A stretch of 39,550 nucleotides of DNA from an uncultured Actinomycetes bacterium (GTDB lineage Bacteria; Actinomycetota; Acidimicrobiia; Acidimicrobiales; Acidimicrobilacustridaceae). Position numbers and translations under genes: made by a program. The notes under the pieces are model-generated. The model worked only from the letters and a program-made list of their open reading frames with translations, made no database searches and was not told the DNA's origin. The DNA is taken from contig CALBSE010000020.1 in NCBI GenBank assembly GCA_937927725.1, positions 1 through 39,550 on the forward strand, given 5' to 3'. Below are positions 7,647 through 15,902 of the stretch, piece after piece (position 1 is the stretch's first letter; every line of letters starts with the position of its first letter).

Positions 7647-8450
7647 ATGTCATTTGTTGTCGTTGAGAAGCCGATTCCGTCGATCACTGTCATCACCTTG
7701 AATCGACCAGAGCGGATGAATGCCATGGCGTTCGACGTGATGTTGCCGCTGCGTGAGCAGCTTGAGGCGGTAGCTCACGACAACGACACTCGGGCAGTCA
7801 TCATCACCGGTGCCGGTGAAGGCTTCTGTTCCGGTGCTGATCAAAAGGTGTCTGGCACCATCCCGCATATCGACGGACTTACTCCAACGGTTATCGCTCA
7901 ACGTGCTGGCAAATTGCTCGACGACATCATCCTGGGGATTCAGGACATGCCACAGCCGGTGATAGCTGCGATTAATGGTGCAGCGATCGGGGGTGGTCTG
8001 TGTCTTGCGGCGGCTTGCGATATCCGTGTTGCCTCTCCCGAGGCGTATTTCCGTGCCGCAGGAATTAACAACGGTCTCACAGCCACGGAATTGGGTTTGA
8101 GTTTCATCCTCCCTCGAATCATCGGGGCCGGTCGTTCGAGCGAGTTGATGCTCACCGGACGCGACATGGGGGTGGAGGAGGCAGAGCGTGCAGGTCTTGT
8201 CTCGAGAGTCGTCCCTCGCACGGAACTGCTGAACACGGCTCTCGAGATTGGCGAGCAAATTGCTGGTCTGAGTCGAGTTGGAATTGAGCTCACGAAGAAA
8301 ATAATTCTGGGCGGTCTCGAAGCCACCAGTTTCCGTTCGCATATGCGCAACGAAATGACCGCTCAGCTATACGTTCGGCTTACGACAAAGAATTGGGACG
8401 AAGCAGTGGCAGCTCGTGCCGAAGGTCGAAAGCCCATCTTCCGCGACTGA
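7647..8450 (+). CDS. Enoyl-CoA hydratase/isomerase (crotonase) family protein
   Basis: A 267-residue crotonase-fold enzyme. The first oxyanion-hole segment is GFCSGAD (59-65), and the second is INGAAIGGGLCLA (109-121). Of the two catalytic glutamates of rat hydratase, the first (Glu144) aligns with Cys119, while the second (Glu164) aligns with Glu148 in GLTATELG. Many mycobacterial EchA paralogues keep only one Glu, so the reaction may be hydration, isomerisation or something else in acyl-CoA catabolism. The ATG at 7647 is chosen over a GTG at 7602 because GGGGGA lies three bases upstream and similarity starts there. It converges with the thioesterase gene with a two-base gap. Confidence 0.88.
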   Translation: MSFVVVEKPIPSITVITLNRPERMNAMAFDVMLPLREQLEAVAHDNDTRAVIITGAGEGFCSGADQKVSGTIPHIDGLTPTVIAQRAGKLLDDIILGIQDMPQPVIAAINGAAIGGGLCLAAACDIRVASPEAYFRAAGINNGLTATELGLSFILPRIIGAGRSSELMLTGRDMGVEEAERAGLVSRVVPRTELLNTALEIGEQIAGLSRVGIELTKKIILGGLEATSFRSHMRNEMTAQLYVRLTTKNWDEAVAARAEGRKPIFRD

Positions 8451-8452
8451 GT

Positions 8453-8884
8453 TCAGGCCTCAGCAAGTAATTCGCGCATCCACGACGGAGCGCGGGTTGC
8501 GCGGCCGGATGGGTCCACAACTCCGTGAACCGTTGCAGCCAGCGCACAAATATCGTCGCCGACGGTCAAGAGATAGTCCATCTGAAACGTCGCGGCTTTG
8601 AACGAGGAAACTCGAGTGTTCACGGTGACAAGTTCGTCGAATCGTGCCGAACGCCGGTAGTTGGTGAACAGTTCAAGGACAGCGAAATCGAAGCCTTGAG
8701 CCCGAATATCGGGGTAGGGCGTGCCAAGTTCGCGGAGGAGCTCAACCCGAGACGCTTCGAGCCAGGCGACGTACGACGAATGATGAGCCACGCCCATCGC
8801 GTCGGTCTCTGCAAATCGAACGCGCACGTCGAAAGAGAAGGCGTAGTCGGTGGGTTCTGTTGAGATGTCGAGGGAGATTCGCAT
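8453..8884 (-). CDS. Acyl-CoA thioesterase, hotdog fold (YbgC/4-hydroxybenzoyl-CoA type)
   Basis: A 143-residue single hotdog domain. The N-terminal motif VRFAETDAMGVAHHSSYVAW (22-41) has the catalytic aspartate (Asp28) of the 4-hydroxybenzoyl-CoA/YbgC thioesterases, followed by ASRVELLRELG. It would hydrolyse an acyl- or aryl-CoA thioester in the cytoplasm to free CoA. It starts nine bases after the stop of the upstream acyl-CoA dehydrogenase gene, so the two are very probably one operon. No strong ribosome binding site is visible, consistent with translational coupling. Confidence 0.87.
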   Translation of the reverse strand: MRISLDISTEPTDYAFSFDVRVRFAETDAMGVAHHSSYVAWLEASRVELLRELGTPYPDIRAQGFDFAVLELFTNYRRSARFDELVTVNTRVSSFKAATFQMDYLLTVGDDICALAATVHGVVDPSGRATRAPSWMRELLAEA

Positions 8885-8893
8885 GGTTGGTGA

Positions 8894-10099
8894 CTAGCTG
8901 CGTGGAACGTCGATCCAGGGGAGTTCTTTGTCGACCCGCGGCTCGCCCGGAAGTCCGAGCACGCGTTCGCCGAGAATGTTCCGCTGGATCTCAGAGGTTC
9001 CGCCCTCGATCGAATTCGCTCGAGATCGGAGAAACATCTTGCGGCCGGATCCTGGGGGGCCAATAAGTCCAATGTGGTCGGAACGCTTCATTGTGTAGTC
9101 GTATTCAATGAGTGCCTTCGCCCCGAGAAGCTCAACACAAAACTCGTAAATGTCCTTGTTGACTTCGGCGAATTGAAGTTTGGCGATGGATCCTTCGGGC
9201 CCAGGATTGCCGATTCGTCGATTCTGCGAAGCGCGAATATTTGTGAGTCGAAGAACTTCAGCGTTGATCCAAAGTTGCATCAGTCGGTCACGCGTCACCG
9301 CGTTGTGCGTCGAATCGTCTTCGGCCCAGAGGCGTAGCGCTTCTGCAATTGCTCCTGAACCTTGCTGAGGCGCGCCGCCGCCTCCACCGCCAATGGTGGT
9401 TCGTTCATTGGCGAGAGTTGTCATCGAAACGCGCCAGCCCTCGCCGACTTCTCCGATGCGATCAGAATCAGGCACTCGGACTTCGGTGAGATAGACCTCG
9501 TTGAACTCGGCTTCTCCGGTCATCTGTCGAAGTGGTCGAACTTCGACGCCAGGCGCATGCATGTCGAGAGCGAAGTAGGTGAGACCCTTATGTTTCGGCG
9601 CAGTGGGATCGGTACGGGCGACGAGCATTCCGCGGTTCGCGATATGGGCAAGGGTGTTCCAGACCTTTTGACCGGTGATCACCCATTCGTCCCCGTCGCG
9701 TACGGCTCGGCAACCGAGGCCAGCAAGATCGGAACCGGCACCGGGCTCCGAGAACAGCTGACACCACGCGTCTTCGCCCGTGAAAATTCGGCGGAGCAAC
9801 GTGTCACATTGTTCGTCGGTGCCGTGGGTAGCGATCGTCGGACCAGCCATGGTGATGCCGAAGAAGAAGCGAGTCTCAATGGCCTTCGCCCCAGCCTCAC
9901 GAAGGCGGCGGTCGATGTCCTTTTGAAAGGTGGGAGAGAGTCCGAGGCCACCGCGTCCGACCGGAAAATGCACCCAGCCCAGTCCGAGGTCGTACTGGCG
10001 TCCTCGGAACGTGACCTCGTCGGTCGTGGTTGGTTCGAGTTCCGCAAGGAGTGCGGAAACTCGTTCGTCGACAAGGTTGGAAGCATCGTTGGCGCTCAT
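8894..10099 (-). CDS. Acyl-CoA dehydrogenase (FadE family)
   Basis: A 401-residue FAD enzyme that introduces an alpha,beta double bond in an acyl-CoA. The motifs run in order: GEDAWCQLFSEPGAGSDLAG (flavin and substrate contacts), WVITGQKVWNT, and a C-terminal IEGGTSEIQRNILGERVLGL in which the IEGGT glutamate occupies the usual catalytic-base position. A glycine-rich insert (GGGGGG) follows LANERTT. The frame is open far upstream, but conserved sequence starts near residue 10 of MSANDASNL. The ATG at 10099 is favoured because TAACCT ends seven bases before it; an ATG at 10117 is the alternative. It lies upstream of the thioesterase gene, with a nine-base gap, and is divergent from the MaoC gene. 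Confidence 0.9.
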   Translation of the reverse strand: MSANDASNLVDERVSALLAELEPTTTDEVTFRGRQYDLGLGWVHFPVGRGGLGLSPTFQKDIDRRLREAGAKAIETRFFFGITMAGPTIATHGTDEQCDTLLRRIFTGEDAWCQLFSEPGAGSDLAGLGCRAVRDGDEWVITGQKVWNTLAHIANRGMLVARTDPTAPKHKGLTYFALDMHAPGVEVRPLRQMTGEAEFNEVYLTEVRVPDSDRIGEVGEGWRVSMTTLANERTTIGGGGGGAPQQGSGAIAEALRLWAEDDSTHNAVTRDRLMQLWINAEVLRLTNIRASQNRRIGNPGPEGSIAKLQFAEVNKDIYEFCVELLGAKALIEYDYTMKRSDHIGLIGPPGSGRKMFLRSRANSIEGGTSEIQRNILGERVLGLPGEPRVDKELPWIDVPRS

Positions 10100-10106
10100 C
10101 GGCGAC

Positions 10107-10123
10107 AGGTTACCCATCGGTAA
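10107..10123 (-). promoter_or_regulatory. Leaderless promoter with overlapping inverted repeat, acyl-CoA dehydrogenase gene
   Basis: On the minus strand TAACCT (10107-10112) ends seven bases before the ATG at 10099, with no Shine-Dalgarno site. The inverted repeat TTACC-CATC-GGTAA (10110-10123) overlaps this -10 box, a suitable place for a repressor. Confidence 0.45.
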
Positions 10124-10185
10124 TTGGTGGCGACGTTGTTCTTGGCCCAATCGGCGGGAGTGACAGGAAGTGAGAGATCTGCCGG

Positions 10186-10219
10186 TACTATCGCCCACCG
10201 CAGGCCGGGAGCCCCCGGC
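10186..10219 (+). promoter_or_regulatory. Candidate promoter and leader hairpin of the MaoC gene
   Basis: TACTAT (10186-10191) fits a -10 box. GCCGGG (10204-10209) and CCCGGC (10214-10219) form a six-pair GC hairpin with an AGCC loop that would lie near the 5' end of the transcript. The MaoC ATG follows at 10244 with GAGAGGG upstream of it. Confidence 0.4.
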
Positions 10220-10243
10220 ATGAAGTGAACGAGAGGGTGGTCC

Positions 10244-10714
10244 ATGGCCGAGGTCCGGTTCGACGACATCGATGCGATCAATGCGCTTGCCAGCGAAGAG
10301 TTTGGTGAGTGGGGAGAATCGATCGAGGTATCGCAGCAGATGATCAACGATTTCGCTGAGCTCACTGGCGACCGTCAGTGGATTCATATCGACGTTGAAC
10401 GATCCCTGAAGGAAAGTCCCTTTGGTGGACCCGTAGCTCACGGTTTCTTGACCCTCAGCCTCATGCCGAAGCTTGCAACCTTTCCTGTCAAGGTCACGGG
10501 TAACGGCAGCGCAGTGAATTACGGGGCGGAAGGCCTTCGCTTTCTTTCGCCAGTTCCGGCGGGTGCCAAGGTGCACGCTCGTTCACGTGTTGTGAAGGCA
10601 GAAGCGAAGCCCAAGGGAACGTTGATCACCACCGAAGCGGAAATCGCTGCGGAAGGTTCTGATCGTCCGGCGTTGCTCTACAAGATGCAGGTGTTGTACA
10701 CGCCGCCTCGTTGA
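10244..10714 (+). CDS. MaoC-like (R)-specific enoyl-CoA hydratase
   Basis: A 156-residue single hotdog hydratase-2 domain. The signature FAELTGDRQWIHIDVE (37-52) has the catalytic Asp43 and His48 five residues apart, and GGPVAHGFLTLSLMP follows as in MaoC/PhaJ proteins. These enzymes hydrate trans-2-enoyl-CoA to the (R)-3-hydroxyacyl-CoA, in beta-oxidation or sterol side-chain breakdown. GAGAGGG upstream of the ATG supports the start. It is divergent from the acyl-CoA dehydrogenase gene, whose product could supply its substrate (inference). A strong bidirectional terminator hairpin follows 40 bases after the stop. Confidence 0.9.
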   Translation: MAEVRFDDIDAINALASEEFGEWGESIEVSQQMINDFAELTGDRQWIHIDVERSLKESPFGGPVAHGFLTLSLMPKLATFPVKVTGNGSAVNYGAEGLRFLSPVPAGAKVHARSRVVKAEAKPKGTLITTEAEIAAEGSDRPALLYKMQVLYTPPR

Positions 10715-10753
10715 AGCTCAGTCTGCGTTCGCGGAACGCACTCGCAAATTTGT

Positions 10754-10790
10754 AAATGAGCCCTGTCGCGCGAAGCGGCGGGGCTCATTT
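10754..10790. terminator. Bidirectional terminator hairpin between MaoC and acyltransferase genes
   Basis: AAATGAGCCC (10754-10763) pairs perfectly with GGGCTCATTT (10781-10790), and the inner GTCGC/GCGGC continues the stem to a GCGAA loop, giving about 16 pairs. The A/T flanks form a short U-tract in either direction. It serves two convergent genes. The stop codon of the acyltransferase (10785-10787) lies inside the stem. Confidence 0.8.
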
Positions 10791-12887
10791 GGTTGTGGTG
10801 CTCTTCGCATCGATGAGTTGTGGCGCCAACCAGTTGGCGACAGTTTGCAGTTGGTCCTGTCTGATGTGAACGCCATCGGCGCGAGTGGCTTTGTCCTTCG
10901 TTCCACCCACTGGTCCGAGGTAGCCCTGGTAGTCGATGACGACCGATCTCGGAAGACCCTTGACCATCGGCAGCACTATCTCGTTGACGCGATCAATGCG
11001 GTCGGGACTGTTGAATGAACTCGTGCGATCAAGATGTGGTGAAACGAGCCAGACGACGGTTGAGTCGTGAGCCGAGAGAATGTTGAGTGCCTCGCTGTAT
11101 TCCGATTTCAAAAATGCGTCGTAAGACGGGTCACCAGGTCGGAGCCATTGGTCGCCCAATTGGGGAACTTTGCGATCAATGGAATCCCAAGGACTTGCGT
11201 AGCCGAGAACAACATCGGGTCGATAGAGGTCAATTGCCGAAACCCACGAAACAACGTTGGCATCGGGGACGAGGCGTGGATCAACGGGGTCGGCCCATGT
11301 TGCACAGACGTCTCCCATGGGGCCGGGGCCTTCTTCGTAGAGCTTTTCTCCGCCTCGTGTCGTTCCGCATCCGAGGTGTGCTTCATTGAACACCATGATT
11401 TGACCAGGGTGATCAGCGCACCAATCGGAAAGAGCGAGTCCGAGTTGGTACATCACGGAGTCGCCGACAACGAGTATCCGAGTTGGATTACTCCCGACCG
11501 GCGCAACACATTGCTTACCTTCACCAAGAGCAACTGGAGTTGCGCCTTGTTCTTGCAGCGCGAGTGGGTTGCTCGCAGCTGTGGCCTTCGGCGTCCGAAC
11601 GGCGTTGGCGTAAAGCAACAGGCCGAGGGCAATGATGATTCCTCCCGCCATTCCAGCAATGAACTTCCAGCCCGACCAGCGACCCTTCAGGAACGGCTTT
11701 TCGATGTACTTGTAACTCAGCCAGGCCAAAAGGAACGTGAGGCCAAATCCAAGCGCAAGATCTCTGAAGGAGTTCAGTCCTGGTTTGTCAGGTGACTTGT
11801 CGCTGTCAACAACGATAAAGACGAGCCAGTGGTAGAGGTATAAGCCGAAGCCAAGTCGACCGGCCCACATAAGAAAACGGTTTTGGTAGAACCAGTGCAA
11901 CCATCCGGTTTTCGCCGAAACGGCTCGCGTCATGAAAATAGACATGATCGCAACGAGGAAGAACCCGCCGTATTCGAACATCCAGGCTGTTTTCTCACTG
12001 ATCGTGAACATCAGGATCACGAATCCGATGGTCGAAATCAGCCCAACAAATTGTGTGAGCCAGTGTCCCCATTTGGTTTTCGGTTGGCCCCACCAACTGC
12101 AAATGACGGCCATTGCGATTCCGAGCAACAACGCGAATGCTCGAGTGTCAGTTCCGTAATAGGCGCGCGAGATGGTTGCCGGATTATTCGGATCGAACAC
12201 GATGGACATCCAAATGGCGGAAGCGATTGCACCGCCGATTGACAGAATGGCCAACCACTGACGGCCCAACCATCGCATGCACAAGATCAGGAAAAATGGG
12301 GCGAAGAGATAAAACTGCTCTTCGATAGCAAACGACCACACATGCCGGAACGGTTGGGGGTTTGAGTACTGGCCCGCGTCGAAGTAATTGCTGTGAGAAA
12401 AGATCTCTTTCCAGTTCGCCATCCAGCTCATCGCGGCAGTTGTGCCCGCGGTCCATTTCGGAATTTGGCTTGTGTCGATAAGAAAAGCTGTTGCAAAAGC
12501 GACGCCAATAAAGCAAACAACGAGAGCGGGCATGAGGCGCCGAGCGCGTCGCGATGCATAACCCTTGACGTCGAAACCGCCAGTGCGATCCCATTCGTTC
12601 AATGCCAGCGAGACGATAAGGAAACTGGACAGAACGAAGAAGAGGTCGATGCCAATGATTCCGCCGGGAATCAGATACGGCGCGAAGTGGTACATCATCG
12701 GGCCAGCGATCACGTAGAAGCCGCGCATGCCATCGAGGGCGGGCATATGGTCGAGCTTCTTGACGGTATTGACGGCTGAACCATCGGCCGGAGCATCGTC
12801 GACAACGGCGACAGCAATTGCTGCCGCGAGCGGGTCAGTTCCGGCGTCGTCGGCCTGATTTCCCTTATCGCTCGTTGTGACTGACAT
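10785..12887 (-). CDS. Acyltransferase-3 membrane protein with C-terminal SGNH domain (first of three)
   Basis: A 700-residue OafA-like protein. The N-terminal half is the polytopic acyltransferase-3 domain (ALDGMRG, then GIDLFFVLSSFLI), which moves acyl groups across the membrane. The C-terminal part is an SGNH esterase-fold domain with VVGDSV near residue 475 and the Asp/His pair in DGVHI near 672, which would place the acyl group on an extracytoplasmic glycan. The usual Arg-x10-His motif is Arg-x11-His here (MRGFYVIAGPMMYH), one residue longer than in the other two copies. GGAGGGG precedes the ATG but at long spacing. The neighbouring copy on the same strand ends 101 bases upstream. O-acylation of a surface polysaccharide is inferred. 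Confidence 0.88.
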   Translation of the reverse strand: MSVTTSDKGNQADDAGTDPLAAAIAVAVVDDAPADGSAVNTVKKLDHMPALDGMRGFYVIAGPMMYHFAPYLIPGGIIGIDLFFVLSSFLIVSLALNEWDRTGGFDVKGYASRRARRLMPALVVCFIGVAFATAFLIDTSQIPKWTAGTTAAMSWMANWKEIFSHSNYFDAGQYSNPQPFRHVWSFAIEEQFYLFAPFFLILCMRWLGRQWLAILSIGGAIASAIWMSIVFDPNNPATISRAYYGTDTRAFALLLGIAMAVICSWWGQPKTKWGHWLTQFVGLISTIGFVILMFTISEKTAWMFEYGGFFLVAIMSIFMTRAVSAKTGWLHWFYQNRFLMWAGRLGFGLYLYHWLVFIVVDSDKSPDKPGLNSFRDLALGFGLTFLLAWLSYKYIEKPFLKGRWSGWKFIAGMAGGIIIALGLLLYANAVRTPKATAASNPLALQEQGATPVALGEGKQCVAPVGSNPTRILVVGDSVMYQLGLALSDWCADHPGQIMVFNEAHLGCGTTRGGEKLYEEGPGPMGDVCATWADPVDPRLVPDANVVSWVSAIDLYRPDVVLGYASPWDSIDRKVPQLGDQWLRPGDPSYDAFLKSEYSEALNILSAHDSTVVWLVSPHLDRTSSFNSPDRIDRVNEIVLPMVKGLPRSVVIDYQGYLGPVGGTKDKATRADGVHIRQDQLQTVANWLAPQLIDAKSTTTK

Positions 12888-12906
12888 TCCTAAGAAACCC
12901 CTCCAA

Positions 12907-12921
12907 CTCGCTCAACGCGAG
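12907..12921. promoter_or_regulatory. Small hairpin between the first two acyltransferase genes
   Basis: CTCGC (12907-12911) and GCGAG (12917-12921) flank a five-base loop. In the minus-strand direction it is followed by TTGGAGGGG rather than a clean U-tract, so it may be a weak terminator for the upstream gene or a leader structure of the downstream one. Confidence 0.25.
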
Positions 12922-12988
12922 CCCTTTCGAAAGTCTGACACAGGGGCCGGAGCAGTCCTTATCGCCCAGTGGTCAATCAGGCGGATTC

Positions 12989-14941
12989 TTATGACAACCC
13001 GAGGCGTGACGTTGCCGAGGCGGGGAGTTCCGACAGTAGCCATCGTGCGGCGATTTGAGCGCCGTCAATGGAGAAGTGGACGCCATCGGGACGCCAGTTG
13101 ATTCCGTCCCGAGTCTGAGTGAATCCGTTGTCACAGGTGATGGACTGAAGATCGACGATTGAGGCAGGTGCAGACGGTTGTGATTGATTGAAGGCGTCAA
13201 CCGAATCGCGTTGCATTTGTGCGAGTCGTTCGGCTCGTTGGATCTCGTGTTGAGGGCCAGCTCGTTCACCCGGGCCAGGAGCAAAACAAGGTGTCGTGAG
13301 GACGATGACTTCGGCGCCGTTTGCCGACAAAACTTTGAGCGTGGCGTCCATTGCATTGCGGTAGTTGTCATCGAACTCCCGATCACCTGGCGCAACGGCT
13401 CCGTGGCCCCAATCGCGAGCGTAGAGATCCCAAGCGCCGAGCAGCATGATGACGACATCAGGGTGTTGGGCTTCCACGAGCTTCGACCAGTACTGATCGT
13501 GGTCCGGACATTGCGAGCCGTCTTTTGCCCACGAACCGTCGAAGGTCATCGCTTTCGGCGAAAGCAGCAATGCACATCCGAGTTCGGCGCCGCCGACGAT
13601 CGAAACTTTGGGGTCGATCACATGGCGCACTCCGTTGTCGAGCGTGAGTGCAACGGAATCTCCGACGATGAGTAATGAGGGGCGCGTTGGGTCATGCGGC
13701 GTCGCAAGCGAGAGCTCACGACTAGCGGCTTGATCGGCGCCGATGTTGGTTGCCACTGTGGAGCCGGCGGAGGGAGCGGCGAGGAGCGCGAAAGCAACGA
13801 GAAGAGCGCCGATTCCAAGCCATCCGATACCGAAGCGGGCAACTCCGAGTTGGGATCGGCGAAACCATCGTTCGACGAGCTCCATCGAAAGCCAGGCCAT
13901 GCCAAAGGTGAGCGCCAGTCGAATGGCCACTCCGGCGATGTGTCCGATCGTTGAGTCAGGAAGGTGCAGTCGAACGTCGGTGATGAAGACGCGAATCGGC
14001 CAGTGCCACAGATAGAGCGCGTACGACAGGAATCCGATCCTGCGAAGGATTGGATGCGACATTGCTCGCGAAACGATTGTGTCGCCCGAAGCCAAAATGA
14101 TGACTCCGAGCGCGACCAAAGCAAAGACAACAAAGCCGCCGCGATACATCCATCGATCGCTGTCGTGAATGAAAAGAAACGAGCCGGCGAGAGCGAGCAA
14201 TCCGATGATTCCCGCACGAAGGGTTTTTCTGCCGGACGGCCGAAGGTGCCACGCAAAAAGCGCTCCGAGTGCACCGATGAGAAGCGAGAAGGCCCGAGTA
14301 TCAGTTCCGTAGTAGCTGCGTGAAGGATCACCGCTTCCGAGGAGAAACGCCATGAGGCCAATGCTGGTGAGTGCGGCTATGGCGGTGACGGCGATGAGGA
14401 GTTTTCGATTTCGGGTCAGGCAGGCAATGACCACGAGCGGCCAGATCAAATAGAACTGCTCTTCGATCGCAAGACTCCATAAATGCCTGAGTGGTGAAAG
14501 CGAAGAAAATTGGTCGAAGTAACTCTGATGGTGGGCGATCAGGTTCCAGTTCGAAACGTAAAACACCGCTGAGAGAAGACCGCCAGGAAGATCGTGTCGT
14601 TGCGCAACGTCTCCGATGAGGGTCGTGACGAGGAGGACGATAAGGAGCAGCACCGCCAAAGCGGGCAAAAGGCGCCGCCCGCGCCGATTCCAAAAGGATC
14701 GGAGAGAGACCGTTCCAGAACGACGATGTTCGTCAAGAAGGAGACCGGTGATCAGGAAGCCCGAGAGAACAAAGAACAGGTCGACGCCCAGAAAACCTCC
14801 GGCCAGTGCCAGATCGGGCTCGTGGTAGGCCATGACGCCAAGAACGGCGAGCGCACGCAGGCCGTCGAGGCCGGGTCGCCAGCTTGGGGACGAAGAACCA
14901 GCGGGAGCGTCGGGCGCGATTTTGGTCTCCTGCGGCGCCAT
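12989..14941 (-). CDS. Acyltransferase-3 membrane protein with C-terminal SGNH domain (second of three)
   Basis: A 650-residue paralogue of the neighbouring acyltransferase. It has the standard Arg-x10-His motif (LRALAVLGVMAYH), GVDLFFVLSGFLITGLLLDE, and the HLWSLAIEEQFYLIWP segment typical of the family. The SGNH domain has IVGDSV near residue 428 and RPDGVHF near 619. The domain order (membrane acyl carrier first, secreted transferase second) matches OafA-type O-acetyltransferases of surface glycans. The ATG has GGGAG five bases upstream. It is divergent from the polysaccharide deacetylase gene across a 103-base region that contains a strong operator-like repeat. The acyl group is unknown (acetyl, succinyl or others). 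Confidence 0.9.
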   Translation of the reverse strand: MAPQETKIAPDAPAGSSSPSWRPGLDGLRALAVLGVMAYHEPDLALAGGFLGVDLFFVLSGFLITGLLLDEHRRSGTVSLRSFWNRRGRRLLPALAVLLLIVLLVTTLIGDVAQRHDLPGGLLSAVFYVSNWNLIAHHQSYFDQFSSLSPLRHLWSLAIEEQFYLIWPLVVIACLTRNRKLLIAVTAIAALTSIGLMAFLLGSGDPSRSYYGTDTRAFSLLIGALGALFAWHLRPSGRKTLRAGIIGLLALAGSFLFIHDSDRWMYRGGFVVFALVALGVIILASGDTIVSRAMSHPILRRIGFLSYALYLWHWPIRVFITDVRLHLPDSTIGHIAGVAIRLALTFGMAWLSMELVERWFRRSQLGVARFGIGWLGIGALLVAFALLAAPSAGSTVATNIGADQAASRELSLATPHDPTRPSLLIVGDSVALTLDNGVRHVIDPKVSIVGGAELGCALLLSPKAMTFDGSWAKDGSQCPDHDQYWSKLVEAQHPDVVIMLLGAWDLYARDWGHGAVAPGDREFDDNYRNAMDATLKVLSANGAEVIVLTTPCFAPGPGERAGPQHEIQRAERLAQMQRDSVDAFNQSQPSAPASIVDLQSITCDNGFTQTRDGINWRPDGVHFSIDGAQIAARWLLSELPASATSRLGLS

Positions 14942-15010
14942 CGATCTCCCGTCGGGTCTAACTACTGATCTATCTTGGCATGAGTCCTCGAGGGAACTCC
15001 GGCGGGCTCA

Positions 15011-15036
15011 TAGGCACAGAGTCCGGTGCCTACACT
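15011..15036 (+). promoter_or_regulatory. Operator-like inverted repeat overlapping a leaderless promoter
   Basis: TAGGCAC (15011-15017) and GTGCCTA (15026-15032) are perfect 7-bp arms with an eight-base spacer. The right arm overlaps TACACT (15031-15036), a TANNNT -10 box that ends eight bases before the deacetylase ATG at 15045. No ribosome binding site lies between, so the transcript is probably leaderless. A repressor bound here would cover the -10 region; it could also affect the divergent acyltransferase gene. Confidence 0.6.
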
Positions 15037-15044
15037 TGAGCGCT

Positions 15045-15902
15045 ATGGATCGGCCGGTGAGTTTCACCCTCGATTTCGAGGATCTTCGAACCGATCCGAC
15101 CACTCAAGAAGAGCGGGTCGGAGTCGTCACCGACCGGATTCTTGATCGACTTCGTGCCCTCGGCATTCGGGGAACGTTCTTTTGTGTTGGAGAACTCGCG
15201 TCTCGGCACCCTGACCTGATTCGCCGGATCGTTGCCGACGGTCACGAACTCGGCGTTCATGGTCTTCATCACATTCCCAATGACCTTCTTGGCCCTGAAC
15301 GGTTTCGATCTGATAACCGTGAGGCAAAGGCGATTCTTTCGGAGCTTGCTGGCACAGATGTGACGCTCTACCGGGCTCCGCAGTACTCACTCATTCCAAG
15401 CACGCCGTGGGTTCCGGAAATCCTTTCCGAGCTCGGTTTCCTAGCGTCGTCGAGCCTGCTTCCCGCTCGAAGCCCGCTCTACGGATGGCCCGGTGCGCCT
15501 ACGACGCCATTTCGGTGGCCATCGGGGCTCATCGAGTTGCCAAGTCCGGTGATGAAACTCGGACCGTTGGTTGTTCCGTTCTTGGGTGGCACCTACCTCC
15601 GACTTCTTCCGGCGGCGCTCCGAAGGAGGGGAGTTCGCCAGGCTGACCCAGAAATCGTGCTGTGGACCTATTGCCATCCGTGGGAGTTCGACCCAGACGA
15701 GGAGTTCTACGTCTACGAACATGGCGGCTGGCTCGTCAGCCGAAGTGGTTGGTTGAATCGGAAGGGAATGTTGAAACGCGTCGAGGCAACGCTGAGGCCA
15801 GTGGCTGGTCCGCCACTTGGCGAGATCGTGGCCACGTTTGGCGACCTTCCAACCTTTGATCCTGCTGGTTCCGGTTCTTCGTCGCCGTCGGAACATTCAT
15901 GA
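15045..15902 (+). CDS. NodB-type polysaccharide deacetylase (DUF3473-like subgroup)
   Basis: A 285-residue metal-dependent deacetylase removing N- or O-acetyl groups from a glycan or its lipid-linked precursor. Motif 1 is FTLDFED (7-13) with Asp10, motif 2 is HGLHH (72-76) giving the metal His72 and His76, motif 3 is Arg110 in YRAPQY, and the C-terminal motif is YCHPWEFDPD with His211. The HPWEFD ending is typical of deacetylases in exopolysaccharide clusters. No signal peptide or membrane segment is seen, so it may act in the cytoplasm on a precursor. The ATG at 15045 is chosen because similarity begins there and a -10 box sits eight bases upstream. It overlaps the GT39 gene by four bases (ATGA). 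Confidence 0.9.
   Translation: MDRPVSFTLDFEDLRTDPTTQEERVGVVTDRILDRLRALGIRGTFFCVGELASRHPDLIRRIVADGHELGVHGLHHIPNDLLGPERFRSDNREAKAILSELAGTDVTLYRAPQYSLIPSTPWVPEILSELGFLASSSLLPARSPLYGWPGAPTTPFRWPSGLIELPSPVMKLGPLVVPFLGGTYLRLLPAALRRRGVRQADPEIVLWTYCHPWEFDPDEEFYVYEHGGWLVSRSGWLNRKGMLKRVEATLRPVAGPPLGEIVATFGDLPTFDPAGSGSSSPSEHS

Noticed and set aside
10100..10576. N-terminal extension of the acyl-CoA dehydrogenase frame over the MaoC gene
   Set aside because: The extension has no dehydrogenase similarity and lies opposite the well-supported MaoC coding region.
12989..14941. Reading the acyltransferase cluster as antibiotic-tailoring genes
   Set aside because: No polyketide or peptide synthase genes are near; SGNH fusions plus AftD and GT39 neighbours fit surface glycan modification better.
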